A stretch of 64,000 nucleotides of DNA from Cytidiella melzeri. Taxonomy: Eukaryota; Basidiomycota; Agaricomycetes; Polyporales; Irpicaceae. The DNA lies in contig JABYQR010000014.1 in the NCBI GenBank assembly GCA_022592445.1, positions 220,513 through 284,512 on the forward strand, given 5' to 3'. Under the pieces are notes generated by a model. That model made no database searches. It had not been told where the DNA came from and saw only the letters and a list, made by a program, of their open reading frames with translations. Positions within the stretch are counted from its first letter, which is position 1, and each line of letters starts with the position of its first letter. A program made the translations under genes and the position numbers. Positions 41,820 through 52,429 of the stretch are shown piece by piece.

Positions 41820-43512
41820 ACCGCCGCACCCAGACTTTGAATTTGTAGACATTGCCCAAGTTGAGCAACACTTGTAAGAAGCCAGAAGACGCAACAGGAG
41901 ACAAGCAGAAGTACCATCTGCTAGTAACACACCACCACTATTGTTAGAAGAACTTACAGTAGCATCAAAGCCAACAATGAGTACTCCCGAAGAAGCAATA
42001 CAAAGTACTGTGCAACCAACAACAGATACTGTTACCCAAGCACCAAGGACTGGAAGAGAACAAAGGCCATTTACACCGTTCACTACTCCTGATGATGACA
42101 ACTCCTCGGCACCAGATCCACATTGACCCCTCTTTTGACCATATGACAGGGAAGGTCATGAAAAGAGGAGGCAATCAGATCCTTTCAACCCCGAGTACCC
42201 CTTGACAGATACTCCGACACCCGAACCAATGACCGAGCACCACCTGAAAGCGAGTGCGAGAAGCTCAAACTCTGTGATCTCCAAGACTTTGACAGCAGGG
42301 CCAAGAAGTTTGACAAATGGTGGACCAACATGTTGATGTACATCAGGATGCAGCCCAAGCGATTTGCTCTAGCCATACACAAGATTGTTTGCATACTCAG
42401 CTACATGAATGGAGGGACAGCTGGACCATGGGCTATGTTGAAGAAGAAACAATACCTGATGGAAGTTTCCCACACTGGAGAGAGTTCTGCAAAGAAGTGT
42501 TGATGTTCTTCCAGGACAAAGGACTCAGAGAACAAGCATTGGCCAAGCTTGAAAGAGCAGATCAGGGTTCGACAACAGTGATTTTTCCATATTGCTGGGC
42601 CAATACGGCGAGAACCGAGACAAAACAGCAGTAATGGCTTGGTACAAGCGCGGACTCAAGTGAAGCCTCCTTAACGCCCTCCATAATCTACACCATCAAC
42701 CAGAGAACCTCAGAGAAATGATGATAGAAGCGCTCCGGCTAGAAACAAACCGACAACTCCTGACGCTCAATCTGGCTGCTCATAATGGCCGTGGCAGGAG
42801 CAAGGGGGGCAATCAATCTACTCAAACTCCCTACTCCAACAACAACCAAGCCACTGCAAGAGTCATGAGTGCAGCAGACTGTGAGTGTCATTTCAAAGAC
42901 AACCTATGCTTCAGGTGCCACCAACCAGGTCACAAAGCTAACAACCTCTCTTTCCATCCTGACTACAGGCCCAACCCACGTGCACAACCTCGAGCGCAGA
43001 ATTTGCCGCCTGCACTCCACACCGCAACAGTGGTTGAAGGGGAAGAACCTAACAACAACACAGTGAAAGCAAGAAGGGAGGAGACTGGTCAAGAGGATGC
43101 CAGAGGAATTATCCGCTGCATGCATATTGGCGTGGAAAGTAATACAGGAAAAGCGAGCACAACTTGCCAAGGCATTTGTAATTGATACGGAAGGGAATGG
43201 ACCCAGCAAGGTTTGGGGACTGCCAGATCGCAGGCCTAGGAGAAGGATCTCCATGACCAGCGAGGAGGCAGAAAGCATGAGGGAGTGGAGAACACAAGTA
43301 ACTACCCAAGTAGAGCAGGGGGACATAATAGACTGGGCTTACAACTCCTACTGGATGGGATGGGCAGCAAAGAAGTGAGAGGTGTTAGGAGCAGCCCAGG
43401 AAGAGGTACAGAGGTGGTTGGACCTCGAGTGGGCAGGACCACCCACCTTCATGATTCAGGAATGGCGGGATGGAATGCCCAAACTGGGTCAAATATGGAA
43501 GTGGTCCATTGA
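41820..43512 (+). pseudogene. H2 gag (broken)
   Basis: Family H Gag in several frames: EARRRNRRQAEVP, GREQRPFTPFTTPDDDN, FDKWWTNMLMYIRMQ, HWREFCKEVLMFFQDKGLREQ, then a zinc knuckle CFRCHQPGHKANN near 42910. Frame changes near 42126, 42634 and 42700 break it. The C-terminal part carries acidic and glutamine-rich sequence before protease. Confidence 0.75.
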
Positions 43513-44457
43513 ATGATAGCAGAATTACCAGTGGAGGTTGTTCCTAGACGAGTTAGAAGAAAGGGAGGGTTTTTAGTTTATCCTGCACCCTCAACGTGTG
43601 TCAGGATCAAGAAAAATTGTGTATCTACTAGTGATCTCTCAATGTCATTTGCTGGCAAAGTCAAACACAATCACGAAATCGTTGAAGTTCAAGTATTGGT
43701 TGATAGTGGTGCTACACATTGCTTCATCCACAAAAAAGTCCTCAAGCGCAACAGATGGGTGGCAAACCCTTTACCTAAACCGTTTGGAGTTCAAAATGTT
43801 GATGTTATCATCAACGCGGCAGGACATATCACTCATGGCATATATCTGCCATTGGTAGTTGGACAAAGAATCCACTATGAACTGTTTTACGTAACCAACC
43901 TCGGTCGAGACAATGTCATCATAGGAATGACTTGGTTCAAGAAGCACAATCCCTCTATCCACTGGAAGACTAAATGTATACAATTCAAAGACAGCAACAA
44001 GATTCATTGCCAAGATCCCTGCACAATAAAGATCATTCAAGCAATCAAGTGGATGCAGTTGCTGGCAAAACAGTTCACAACAACCAACAAACCTGCATCA
44101 ATTCCATTGACAAAGAAATGTTCATCCGTAATAGAAGAAGTTGAGGAATTCCCAACCTACATCAGAGAAAAGCTCCCTTCAGATGTTGCCCACATCATGG
44201 AAACAATGACTCAACCCCCAGAAGAAATTTTATGGGGCCACAATCACCCTGCAACACATAAGGAAACACCTGCAGATACTGCACCCACTGCAGACTATAT
44301 TACACATTCAAAAATCTCAGTCACTCCAGAAGGGGTAGCTGAACAAGAAGAGTCACTCTCTAGGGCCAAGGACTATTTATGGCACAAAAAGACCATTGAC
44401 CAAGCAATAGAAGGGGGCAAAGATCTCATCTACATCCGGGTCAAACACAATGTGTCT
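43513..44457 (+). pseudogene. H2 protease region of pol
   Basis: Open block of 315 codons with the retroviral-type aspartic protease motif VDSGATHCFIHKK near residue 66 and the second protease block NVIIGMTWFKKHNPSIHW. A long linker follows and the block ends in TAA at 44458. Pol continues in the same frame (QVAEAQHKEK), so the TAA is a nonsense change. Confidence 0.78.
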
Positions 44458-44460
44458 TAA

Positions 44461-45963
44461 CAAGTGGCCGAAGCGCAGCACAAGGAGAAACCCAAACAAA
44501 CTATTGAAGACATTGTACCGGCTGAACTTTTGGGATTTTAATTTGTGTTTGAGAAGCATGCATCAGAACGACTACCAGAACAAAAGAAATTGGATCACGC
44601 GATAGACCTTGTACCAGGAGCAGAAACGAAGAACTGTAAACTTTACCCGCTGTCACAACCGGAACAGGTTGAACTCAACAACTTCATCACGGAACATCTG
44701 CAGAAAGGATACATACGACCCTCGAAATCCCCAATGGCTTCTCCATTCTTCTTTGTCCAGAAAAAGAATGGCTCGATGCGACCAATACAAGACTACCAAA
44801 TTCTGAACACCATGACCAAGAAGAACACGTACCCACTACCTTGAATTCCAGAACTCATTGACAAACTCAAAGGTGCAAAGATCTTCACCAAACTGGATGT
44901 ACAATGGGGATACAACAATGTACGCATCAAAGAGGGCAACAGATGGAAAGCGGCATTCAAGACCAATGTTGGCCTGTTCGAGCCAACAGTCATGTTCTTT
45001 GGACTTACCAATTCACCAGCAATGTTCCAATCCATGAAAAACAAGATCTTTGCAGATCTTATTGACACCGGGAACGTAATAGTTTATATGGACAACATCC
45101 TCATCTTTACCAAAGACCGAGTAACGCATGACATCCTCATCAAACAGGTTTTATAACGGCTGGAAGACAACAATTTGTTCCTGAAACCGGAGAAATGCAT
45201 GTTCCGACAATCACGGATTGAATACCTTGGGCTCATTGTGTCTTACAACAACCTGGAGATGGACCTGGGTAAAGTTTCTGCAGTGGCAGATTGGCCAATA
45301 CCTTGTAAAGTCAAAGAAGTACAGTCATTCCTTGGGTTTGCCAACTTCTATTGACGGTTTATCCCCAACTTTTCCGACATAACGCAACCATTGTACCACC
45401 TGACCAAGAAAACAACTGTATGGGACTGGACGCCGGCCTGCCAAACTGCCTTTGACAAATTGAAGAGAGTCTTCTGTAGTGCACCACTACTCACTATGCC
45501 TGATACAAGCAAACCATTCCGAGTGGAAACCGACGCGTCCAGTTATGCGACAGGAGCGGTGTTATCCCAGCAAGATGAAACAGAACATTGGCACCCCTGC
45601 GCGTATCTCTCTCAGTCGATGACAGTAACTGAACGAAACCAGGACATCTATGACAAGAAAATTCTTGCCATCATGCGTGCATTGGAAGAGTGGCACTACT
45701 ATCTAGAAGGAGCAACTTATGATTTCAACATCTACACCGACCATCAGAACCTCGCATATTTCAAAGAAGCACACAAATTGAACCAAAGACAGGCACAATG
45801 GGCATTTTATCTTTCAAGATATCAATTCTGGTTGTTTCACCGACCCGGGACTACAATGACAGTACCCGATGCCCTTTCCAGATGTGTTGATCATGATATA
45901 GGGGGGGTGATAATTCCAAGCAAATCCTACTACCAGAGCATCTTGTCCATCTACGGGCAATAG
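44461..45963 (+). pseudogene. H2 reverse transcriptase and RNase H (broken, catalytic Asp lost)
   Basis: RT blocks [39 protein letters not shown] and [15 protein letters not shown] are clear. The active site reads VYMDNILIF near 45085, where families A, C and D have YLDD, so the second catalytic Asp is replaced by Asn. RNase H follows (RVETDASSYATGAVLSQ, YTDHQNLAYFKEA). In-frame stops lie at about 44542, 44842, 45154 and 45352, several of them TGA for Trp or Arg. Confidence 0.82.
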
Positions 45964-46168
45964 TTCAGGATCAACCTGCAACAACTACCAATACTCCACT
46001 CCTTGACCGCATCAGACAGGCTGCCAAACTAGACAACCGCATCAATCAAGAGTTAGAGCAATATCTCCAAGCCTTCTGTAATTACCGCCAAACTGATTGG
46101 GCTAGACTTCTTACTACTGCCGAGTTTGCACATAACATCCAATATCACTTGGGAATCCAACATTCCCC
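45964..46168 (+). pseudogene. H2 integrase fragment with the catalytic core deleted
   Basis: Reads TPLLDRIRQAAKLDN and then directly INQELEQYLQAFCNYRQTDWARLL and AEFAHNIQYHLG. Compared with C Pol, about 230 residues carrying the zinc region and the DDE core are missing between these blocks. The piece ends at the H solo LTR. Confidence 0.75.
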
Positions 46169-46881
46169 TGTTACGAACGGTCTTCACACCCTATTATTTT
46201 CCTTTACTTCTTCAATTACCTTGATAACCAGTTATCTTCTTTTACAATTGCCTTGACGATCCAACTCGCCTTTCCTCCATCATTCCCTGATCCACATCGC
46301 CTCCGTTCAACACGGACTATTATGTTATCAGTTGCCTTCTGATGTCCATTCAAACCTCGGACCTAACTCCGATTGGTTACCATTGCTTTGGTTCAACCCT
46401 TGGCCTTTCCATACCTCCGTTACCACTCCATCGGGTCCAACCTCGTCTATCCCCTGTTTCGGATCCAACTCCGTCTATCCCCTGTTTCGGGTTCAACCCC
46501 TTCTCTATTGATTCCTGCCTCATGTTTTACCTTTCTATTGTTCCTTGTTTCCGCACCTTGACGGTTCTTTCTCTCATTGGCTTTCCAGAGTAGTGGCTGT
46601 TCTCTGTGCATTGTTCTTCCTTTCTGTTTCTCCGATTTGCTACCACTACCTCGGACTGGTCCAAAAGTAGTTAGGTCAACATGTATAAATAGCCGTTAGA
46701 CATGGGGCTAGAACCTCAGTCTATCCACTTTGTATCAATATTCCTTCTATCGAACCATCATCTGTCTGCCACTGTGCTTGACAGCGACCGCGCGGCCTAG
46801 ACCATCATCAGACCTTGAGTGTAGCTACACCAAGGGGTTCTGACCTGACAACTTGTCCCTTGACGATAGTCGGTCTTAACA
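46169..46881 (+). repeat. Family H solo LTR, 713 bp, inside H2 integrase
   Basis: TGTTACGAAC to GTCTTAACA, flanked by a perfect 5-bp duplication TCCCC (46164-46168 and 46882-46886). Integrase codons continue on both sides (GIQHSP, then FKALLGYKP). Confidence 0.9.
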
Positions 46882-47238
46882 TCCCCATTCAAAGCACTAC
46901 TAGGGTACAAACCCAGAGTATTGGATGTCATCAATCCGCATTCCAACATTCTCTCTATCACCAAGCACATCCATCAAATGGTTCATATCCGGGATGAGCT
47001 ACATGCCAGCAGCCGCACGGCAGCAGAAGCAGTACGCATGTTACGCAACAAACAAGGGTTCCAGCCATACACAGTGGGTCAGAAAGTCTGGTTGGAAGGA
47101 AAGAACATCACTACACAAGGTCTTCAGCTAAACCAGCACCCAAACACTATGGACCATTTGAAATAACCAAAGTACTGGGACCAATCACCTACAAACTCCA
47201 ACTACCATTGGACTGGAAGATCCACCCTGTGTTCCACG
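46882..47238 (+). pseudogene. H2 integrase C-terminal part before the MULE
   Basis: Gypsy integrase C-terminal region: FKALLGYKPRVLDVINPHS, HIRDELHASSRTAAEAVRML, VGQKVWLEGKNI, ending with the HPVFH motif at the MULE target site. The chromodomain continues at 50379. Confidence 0.75.
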
Positions 47239-50200
47239 GATTTTCTACCCACACTGTTCAATCACACCATCACGTGACTTTTCCCACGCCACAATGGTCC
47301 TTATCAAAACGGAGTGTCCTTGTTTTGCGTGCTGTTCAACGTGTTAGCCACTGCAAATGTACCATAAATAGAAATGTAAATAGACTTTTTGAGAGATATA
47401 CATGGGAACATCATTGAATACCATGAGATTCTTTGCGAGCCTCCTTCAGCTGACAGTCAAACCTTGTTCGCTTATGCACCCGGTTGTCCAATGGCAAACT
47501 CCCAATTCTCCTGTGCTTTTGCGCCGAGTCGTCGGTCTGAATAAGTTGCGCGGCAGGTTTCTGGATGCAATTAGCAATCACAACGGACATGTGTTCCTGT
47601 AAAACCTTCTCGCTAACTCCAAGCTGTACGAGCTCCTTGATGTATTTTGCTGACTGATCTTGTGCTAGGATGAGCTGTCGCCATGCAATTGAGCACTGAG
47701 TCTCGAGGTAGGTGTCTTCTTCTTGTAAATCTGCCAATATACTGCTGTTCAAGTGTTGATCTTCCTGCGCTAGTGCAAAGGGGAATTCATTGCTTGTTTC
47801 AGGGTTGACGGCACGTAGAATGTCATCGGTATCGAGTGCATGTTCCAATAGAATTTCCCAGCTGTTGTCTGATGGAATGTCTGATGGAACACGGTGTCGC
47901 TCGTTCATTTTGGTATCGGGGAATTCGTCCGCGCTGACAACTGGCCCGCCATTATTGTCATGTACCTCTAATACACTTGCATACCCTCCAGTGTTGTCCT
48001 CAAATTCACAGACTGTGGTTTCTTCTTCAGCATCTCCCTCCTCATCTTCCTCAAGAATCTGAAGGTCTGGCTTTGGAAGGACATTGCGCTGTGCCTTGAC
48101 AACCGGTTCCTGATGTGGCTGTGCCTCTGATGGACCAGCGTCTTGTCCGACAGCTGTTGACACTTGTTTGGCTGGGCATGGGCCAGGGGTGAAAGTCATT
48201 GCCGAGTGATAACTGTTCACGCTGTCCGGTTCCTTGCGCTCTTTAAGTACAAATGGAACTACCTCTTTAACCAGCGTAAGAACATACACATCAATTCGAG
48301 GGAGCCGGCCACATTTCAAGTATGACTGAAAATATTTGTGCTTTAGCCGTCCATTGAAGGATTTGAGGTGGTTTGTTGTGCAAATCACGGTATTGGCTGG
48401 AATATGCAAGCGTGCTGAGGCTTTATCCGCTGATGCAGCTGACCACGAGCGCCAAAATGCGCGTTCCTTGAGGTAATCCTGCAAATATGTCAAGAACGAC
48501 AGTGCACCTTGTGCCTGCTTTTGTGATAGGTCCATATCAGAACCACTGAGATGCTGGTAATAGATGACCTCTGTATTTTAGGCTGCAATGGCTTTGCAAT
48601 AATCTGTGATGTCTCTGAGCAGCCGTCAAAGAAGCTTTCCCAGCCGCTTGCGTACTTGTTTCTGAGGATTGCCTTTGGGGATGACACGGAGATGCTTGTT
48701 CAGTGCGTTCCGCCATGCTTGAGACATGTGAAAAAGGCACAGCATTAGGAACATGGATGGCCATTGGCTGCAAAGTGCACGGTGTTCTCGAAGATCGTTA
48801 CCGGTCATCCCTACAGCGAATTCAAACTCTTCACCGAGATCATTCTTGCCCATCGCTGCCCTGAATTGGAAAATGAACTCTTCTAGAATTGTACTGTCAT
48901 AGCTAGCGTGAACAGCCATGTGCTTTTCCTTTGCTGTAAAGAGGAAGAATGCAATTGGAATGCCACAATTGGAGTTGTCGACCACCATAAGAATAAACAA
49001 AAGGACACGTGCTGAACAGACTCCAAATGTTCCATCTATGACAACAATGTTCTTGTGGCCATATTTCCATGCCATGATTTGTTGCTCAGGTGTTGACAGT
49101 GCTAACTCAAATTGTGCAGTTTTGCCTTGTATGTGCGGCTGATAATGAATGAGCGAGTCGGTGAGTTGCTGTGTTGGCAGCTGTGGACTCAGTGGCCAGA
49201 ACCATTTGTCTAGATTGTCTTCTGCAAGTGAACCCTGTGGTATTGAATTCTCTGCTCAAAGTGTACGGTACAGTGATGTCGTTTCTCGTGGACTAAAGCG
49301 GTAGGAATAGTTCTCATCTCCTACAGAACTCCCCCACTGCCTCTTCGCGTATGCGCAGCACTCCATTTGTACCTGGGTGAGGGGGACATGACGACGGAGA
49401 AGGTCAAGCGCAAACTGTTGCAGTGCAGGATGTAGTGGGACGCGGGGAATGATGGTTGTTTGGGTGGTAGCCCGGCAGCTCAGAGAGTGGCTGAAAACTC
49501 CAACAAGCTTGTCAATGGCTAAAAGATCCAATGCTGCAATTGCGTCAGCTGCAAGTATGGCTGCGAATCAACTCGTACTCACCGGTAGACTTGCTACTAT
49601 GCTGGTGTGTAGTTGTCAGCTTAGCCCATGCCATACAGCCAACATTCTCCCACGTGATCCATCTCTTCTTCGCCAGTTCCTTCTTGCCTGCCACTGTATG
49701 ATCAATTGCACAGCCACAGATGTAGTAGCGCGAGATGCGGACAAACTTCTCCAAGTTGTTCTTGAGCCGTGAGTTGACATTGTTGATGTCGGTGTTGACA
49801 ACCGAGAACTTTGACACCGCGTCCCAAAGGCTGAAACCTGGGATATGGATTCCGAGACTATTGACGAGCTCATACGCCTGATCTGAAATGCCATCAACAC
49901 CTCGTTGCTGACACCCAAGATATAGCTACTCACCTTCCTCTGTGGTATTGTACGCAAACCATTGTCCATCCGGTCTGACTTGCTCCAGATGATGTTCCAT
50001 TGCTGCACAAACGTCAGCGTCCATGCAGAAATACCTTGGTACATCGACTATTTGCTTTTGGAATTTGTTCATGGGGCACACGTTGATCCAAGGTGGTGGT
50101 GGTGGTGGTTGCAGCGACGGTGTAGACATTGGGAAATGAATGATGGGACAATCTGTAGAATGTGTATGTTGTGGGTAGTGAAAACAGGATATTGAATGTA

Positions 50201-50367
50201 GTCAGCCTCAAAGTCGAACACATTCACGTTTGCCACTTGTAATTCAAGCTCTGCTTTATTATTGATGACTTTCTCTCAGTATATCCATTCTCCAATCACT
50301 TTATACGAAGCTCAGACACGATTGAAATTCAATCGGCACTTGGATCAAACAGTGCCAGTCTTAATTC
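47239..50367 (-). mobile_element. MULE (Mutator-like) DNA transposon, 3.1 kb
   Basis: Flanked by an 11-bp target duplication TGTGTTCCACG (47228-47238 and 50368-50378), which splits the H2 HPVFH codons. Ends GATTTTCTAC and (reverse complement) GAATTAAGAC form a weak terminal inverted repeat with the core CACTGTT near position 14-20 on each side. A long duplication and the transposase domain identify the Mutator superfamily. Confidence 0.88.
47411..50129 (-). pseudogene. MULE transposase, two introns, three nonsense codons
   Basis: Starts MSTPSLQPPPPPP at 50129. Two short introns restore one frame: 49933-49883 (51 bp, GTGAGT...CAG) and 49582-49534 (49 bp, GTGAGT...CAG with CTGAC before the acceptor), both phase 1. 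The MULE domain reads IVVIDGTFGVCSARVLLFILMV, then GNDLREHRALCSQWP and CLFHMSQAW, then TTNHLKSFNGRLK. A long acidic C-terminal extension follows (ILEEDEEGDAEEE). In-frame stops at 49258-49256 (TGA), 48628-48626 (TGA) and 48580-48578 (TAA) inactivate it; there is no frameshift. It would cut and paste its own element. Confidence 0.82.
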
Positions 50368-50378
50368 TGTGTTCCACG

Positions 50379-50605
50379 CCAGACTTCTTACCCTGTTCAT
50401 AGAAACTCCGGAGTACAGACTGGCATACACCGAACCACCTCCAGAAATCATCAATGATGAAAAAGAGTATGAAGTTGAAGCAATACTCCCTAGTTGCCAT
50501 AACAGGCAAGGGAAACTCGAATACTTGGTAAAGTGGACTGGGCATGGAAATTTGGAGAATTCCTGGACTTTAACAAAGTGGAATATGTGTGCGAGGGGTA
50601 GAGGC
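50379..50605 (+). pseudogene. H2 chromodomain, end of pol (truncated by copia M)
   Basis: Continues the integrase after the MULE: RLLTLFIETPEYRLAYTEPPPEI, then a chromodomain YEVEAILPSCHNRQGKLEYLVKWTGHG and NSWT. The copia M LTR begins at 50606, so the H2 tail and 3' LTR are absent here. Confidence 0.8.
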
Positions 50606-51089
50606 TGTTAAGCTTTGAAGATGAGTCTTATTATTCTTGCTGCTTCAGCAGCTCTGCTTATATACATGTCTGTATCTACTTATGTAAGCAACTACTATAC
50701 ATGTCTACTTCAGCTATTCTACTGTATTACTAAGTGCATGACTCATTGTATGACTAGGCTCAGCACTTGTACCAGAGGCGTACATAATGAGTAAATGACT
50801 TATGCTAGTACTTGTCCTCAGATGTATGCTTTAGGCATTCTCTGGAGTTGCACTACGTGCTTTCCATGTCATTTCCTATGCTACTAGAACACGGGCGTAC
50901 ATATATGTATAGTACTACTACAACCCATATCTGTACGTCTCAGCTAATGTAATGGTTACTACTTGAGTTTCCATATACGGCTGCATAATTCCCATATCAA
51001 GACTGTGGGAACTCTGCTACCTAAAGCGTCCTTGTAATAAGGCGTGGGAAACTACATATCATATCATATTATATTATATAGTTTCAACA
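50606..51089 (-). repeat. Copia M 3' LTR, 484 bp
   Basis: Element sense TGTTGAAACTATATAATA to CTTAACA. It is preceded by the typical copia purine tract GTTAAGTGGGAG (51102-51090). Confidence 0.82.
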
Positions 51090-52039
51090 CTCCCACTTAA
51101 CTGTTACATTAGTGAGTGTTTAGATCAATTAGATCTAATCTCCCACTGAAGTATGATTGCTTCTGAAATGCCAATGACTTTGTCATGATATTAGCAATCT
51201 GTTCTTCAGTTGGAATTGCGTATAGTTTGGCATTCTTATTTTTGACAAACTCTCTAACAAAATGATATTGAATGTCAATATGCTTTGAGCGTGACTCTAT
51301 CTTTGGATTCTTGTGAAGTAAATAGCACCATGATTATCACAGCATAGAATGGTAGGCTCTTGCTGTTTTGAATCCAATTCTTTGAGCACGGTGCGCAACT
51401 AATAACATTGCTTGGAAGTTTTGCACAAGGCCATGTATTCTGATTCCATTGATGATAGAGCAACGGTTTTCTGCTTTTTAGAAGTCCAGGAAATTGCTCC
51501 TTCAGCCAAAAGAAATACATATCCTGTTGTTGAATGTCTGTTGTCTTTATTCTCAGCCCAGTCTGCATCCGAATAACCAATAATACCAGCATTACTTGAT
51601 CCATTATACTTGATTGCATAGGACTGCATTCCAAGCAAATATCTCAGTATATATTTAGCTGATTTATAATGGTGGTCAGTTGGATTTGACATGTACTGTG
51701 AAAGACGTATGACTGCATATGAAATGTCTGGTCTAGTACCAATCATAACATATATAAGCGTGCCAATCAATGCTTGATACTGTCTCAGTAAACCAGAATC
51801 TGCTTTGTAGTCAGAATCTGCCTTCTGTAGTACAGCACCTGAAGGTAATGGTGTCCGAGCAGGATTAGCATTTGCCATAATAAATTGTTTTAAAGCCTCT
51901 TGAATATACGACTCTTGGTCAAGTAGAATTGTTTTCGCTTTACAATCTCTCTGCACACGCATGCCTAGAATAAGCTTAGCTTCTCCTAAGTCACGCATCT
52001 CATAGCAATCCATAAGATTTTTCTTAAGTGCAGACATAG
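51090..52039 (-). pseudogene. Copia M RT end and RNase H (broken)
   Basis: Ty1/copia Pol C-terminus: CYEMRDLGEAKLILGMRV, a GTLIYVMIGTRPDISYAV block, RNase H (GYSDADWAENKDNRHSTTGYVF, SSMESEYMAL) and, in another frame, SKHIDIQYHFVRE ... IPTEEQIANIMTKSL. One frameshift near 51400 and another near 51320. RT is cut at 52039 by an unrelated LTR-like repeat. Confidence 0.85.
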
Positions 52040-52323
52040 TGTAAGGGGTGTCTTCTTGAATGCACACAAGGTAAGTATGACCGATATGTATTCGGAACCT
52101 ACGTGTGTACAAGATAAAAAGATGTCCTCTAAATCTACCAGATCTCAGTCCTAAATACTGAGATCTGCTACTGCGTAGTACTACTATATGTGGTATGCTA
52201 TTTTCTCACAAAGGGCACTGGCCCACTATCTAATCAGTACGAGTAAAAGGCCAGATCTACTGATCTGGCCACAGGATGCTTGCGCATCAGGTAGTGCTTG
52301 CGCACATGTATCAAGCCCTACCA
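52040..52323 (-). repeat. LTR-like repeat (left end of K), 284 bp
   Basis: Plus strand TGTAAGGGG to CCCTACCA; nearly the same as 62631-62908. In element sense a purine tract CTAGGAGGAGGC precedes it, so it acts as the 3' LTR of K. It sits inside copia M RT. Confidence 0.75.
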
Positions 52324-52429
52324 GCCTCCTCCTAGACAAGACATTGGGTATGCAATGGAAGTCGAAGAATCAGCAGTTGGTGATGTATGTAGTGTGGCCT
52401 TGCAGCCGAGTGTATGCGATGATGGGTCC

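Noticed and set aside
49449..49772. Plus-strand ORF opposite the MULE
   Set aside because: Antisense to transposase exons and introns, with no domain.
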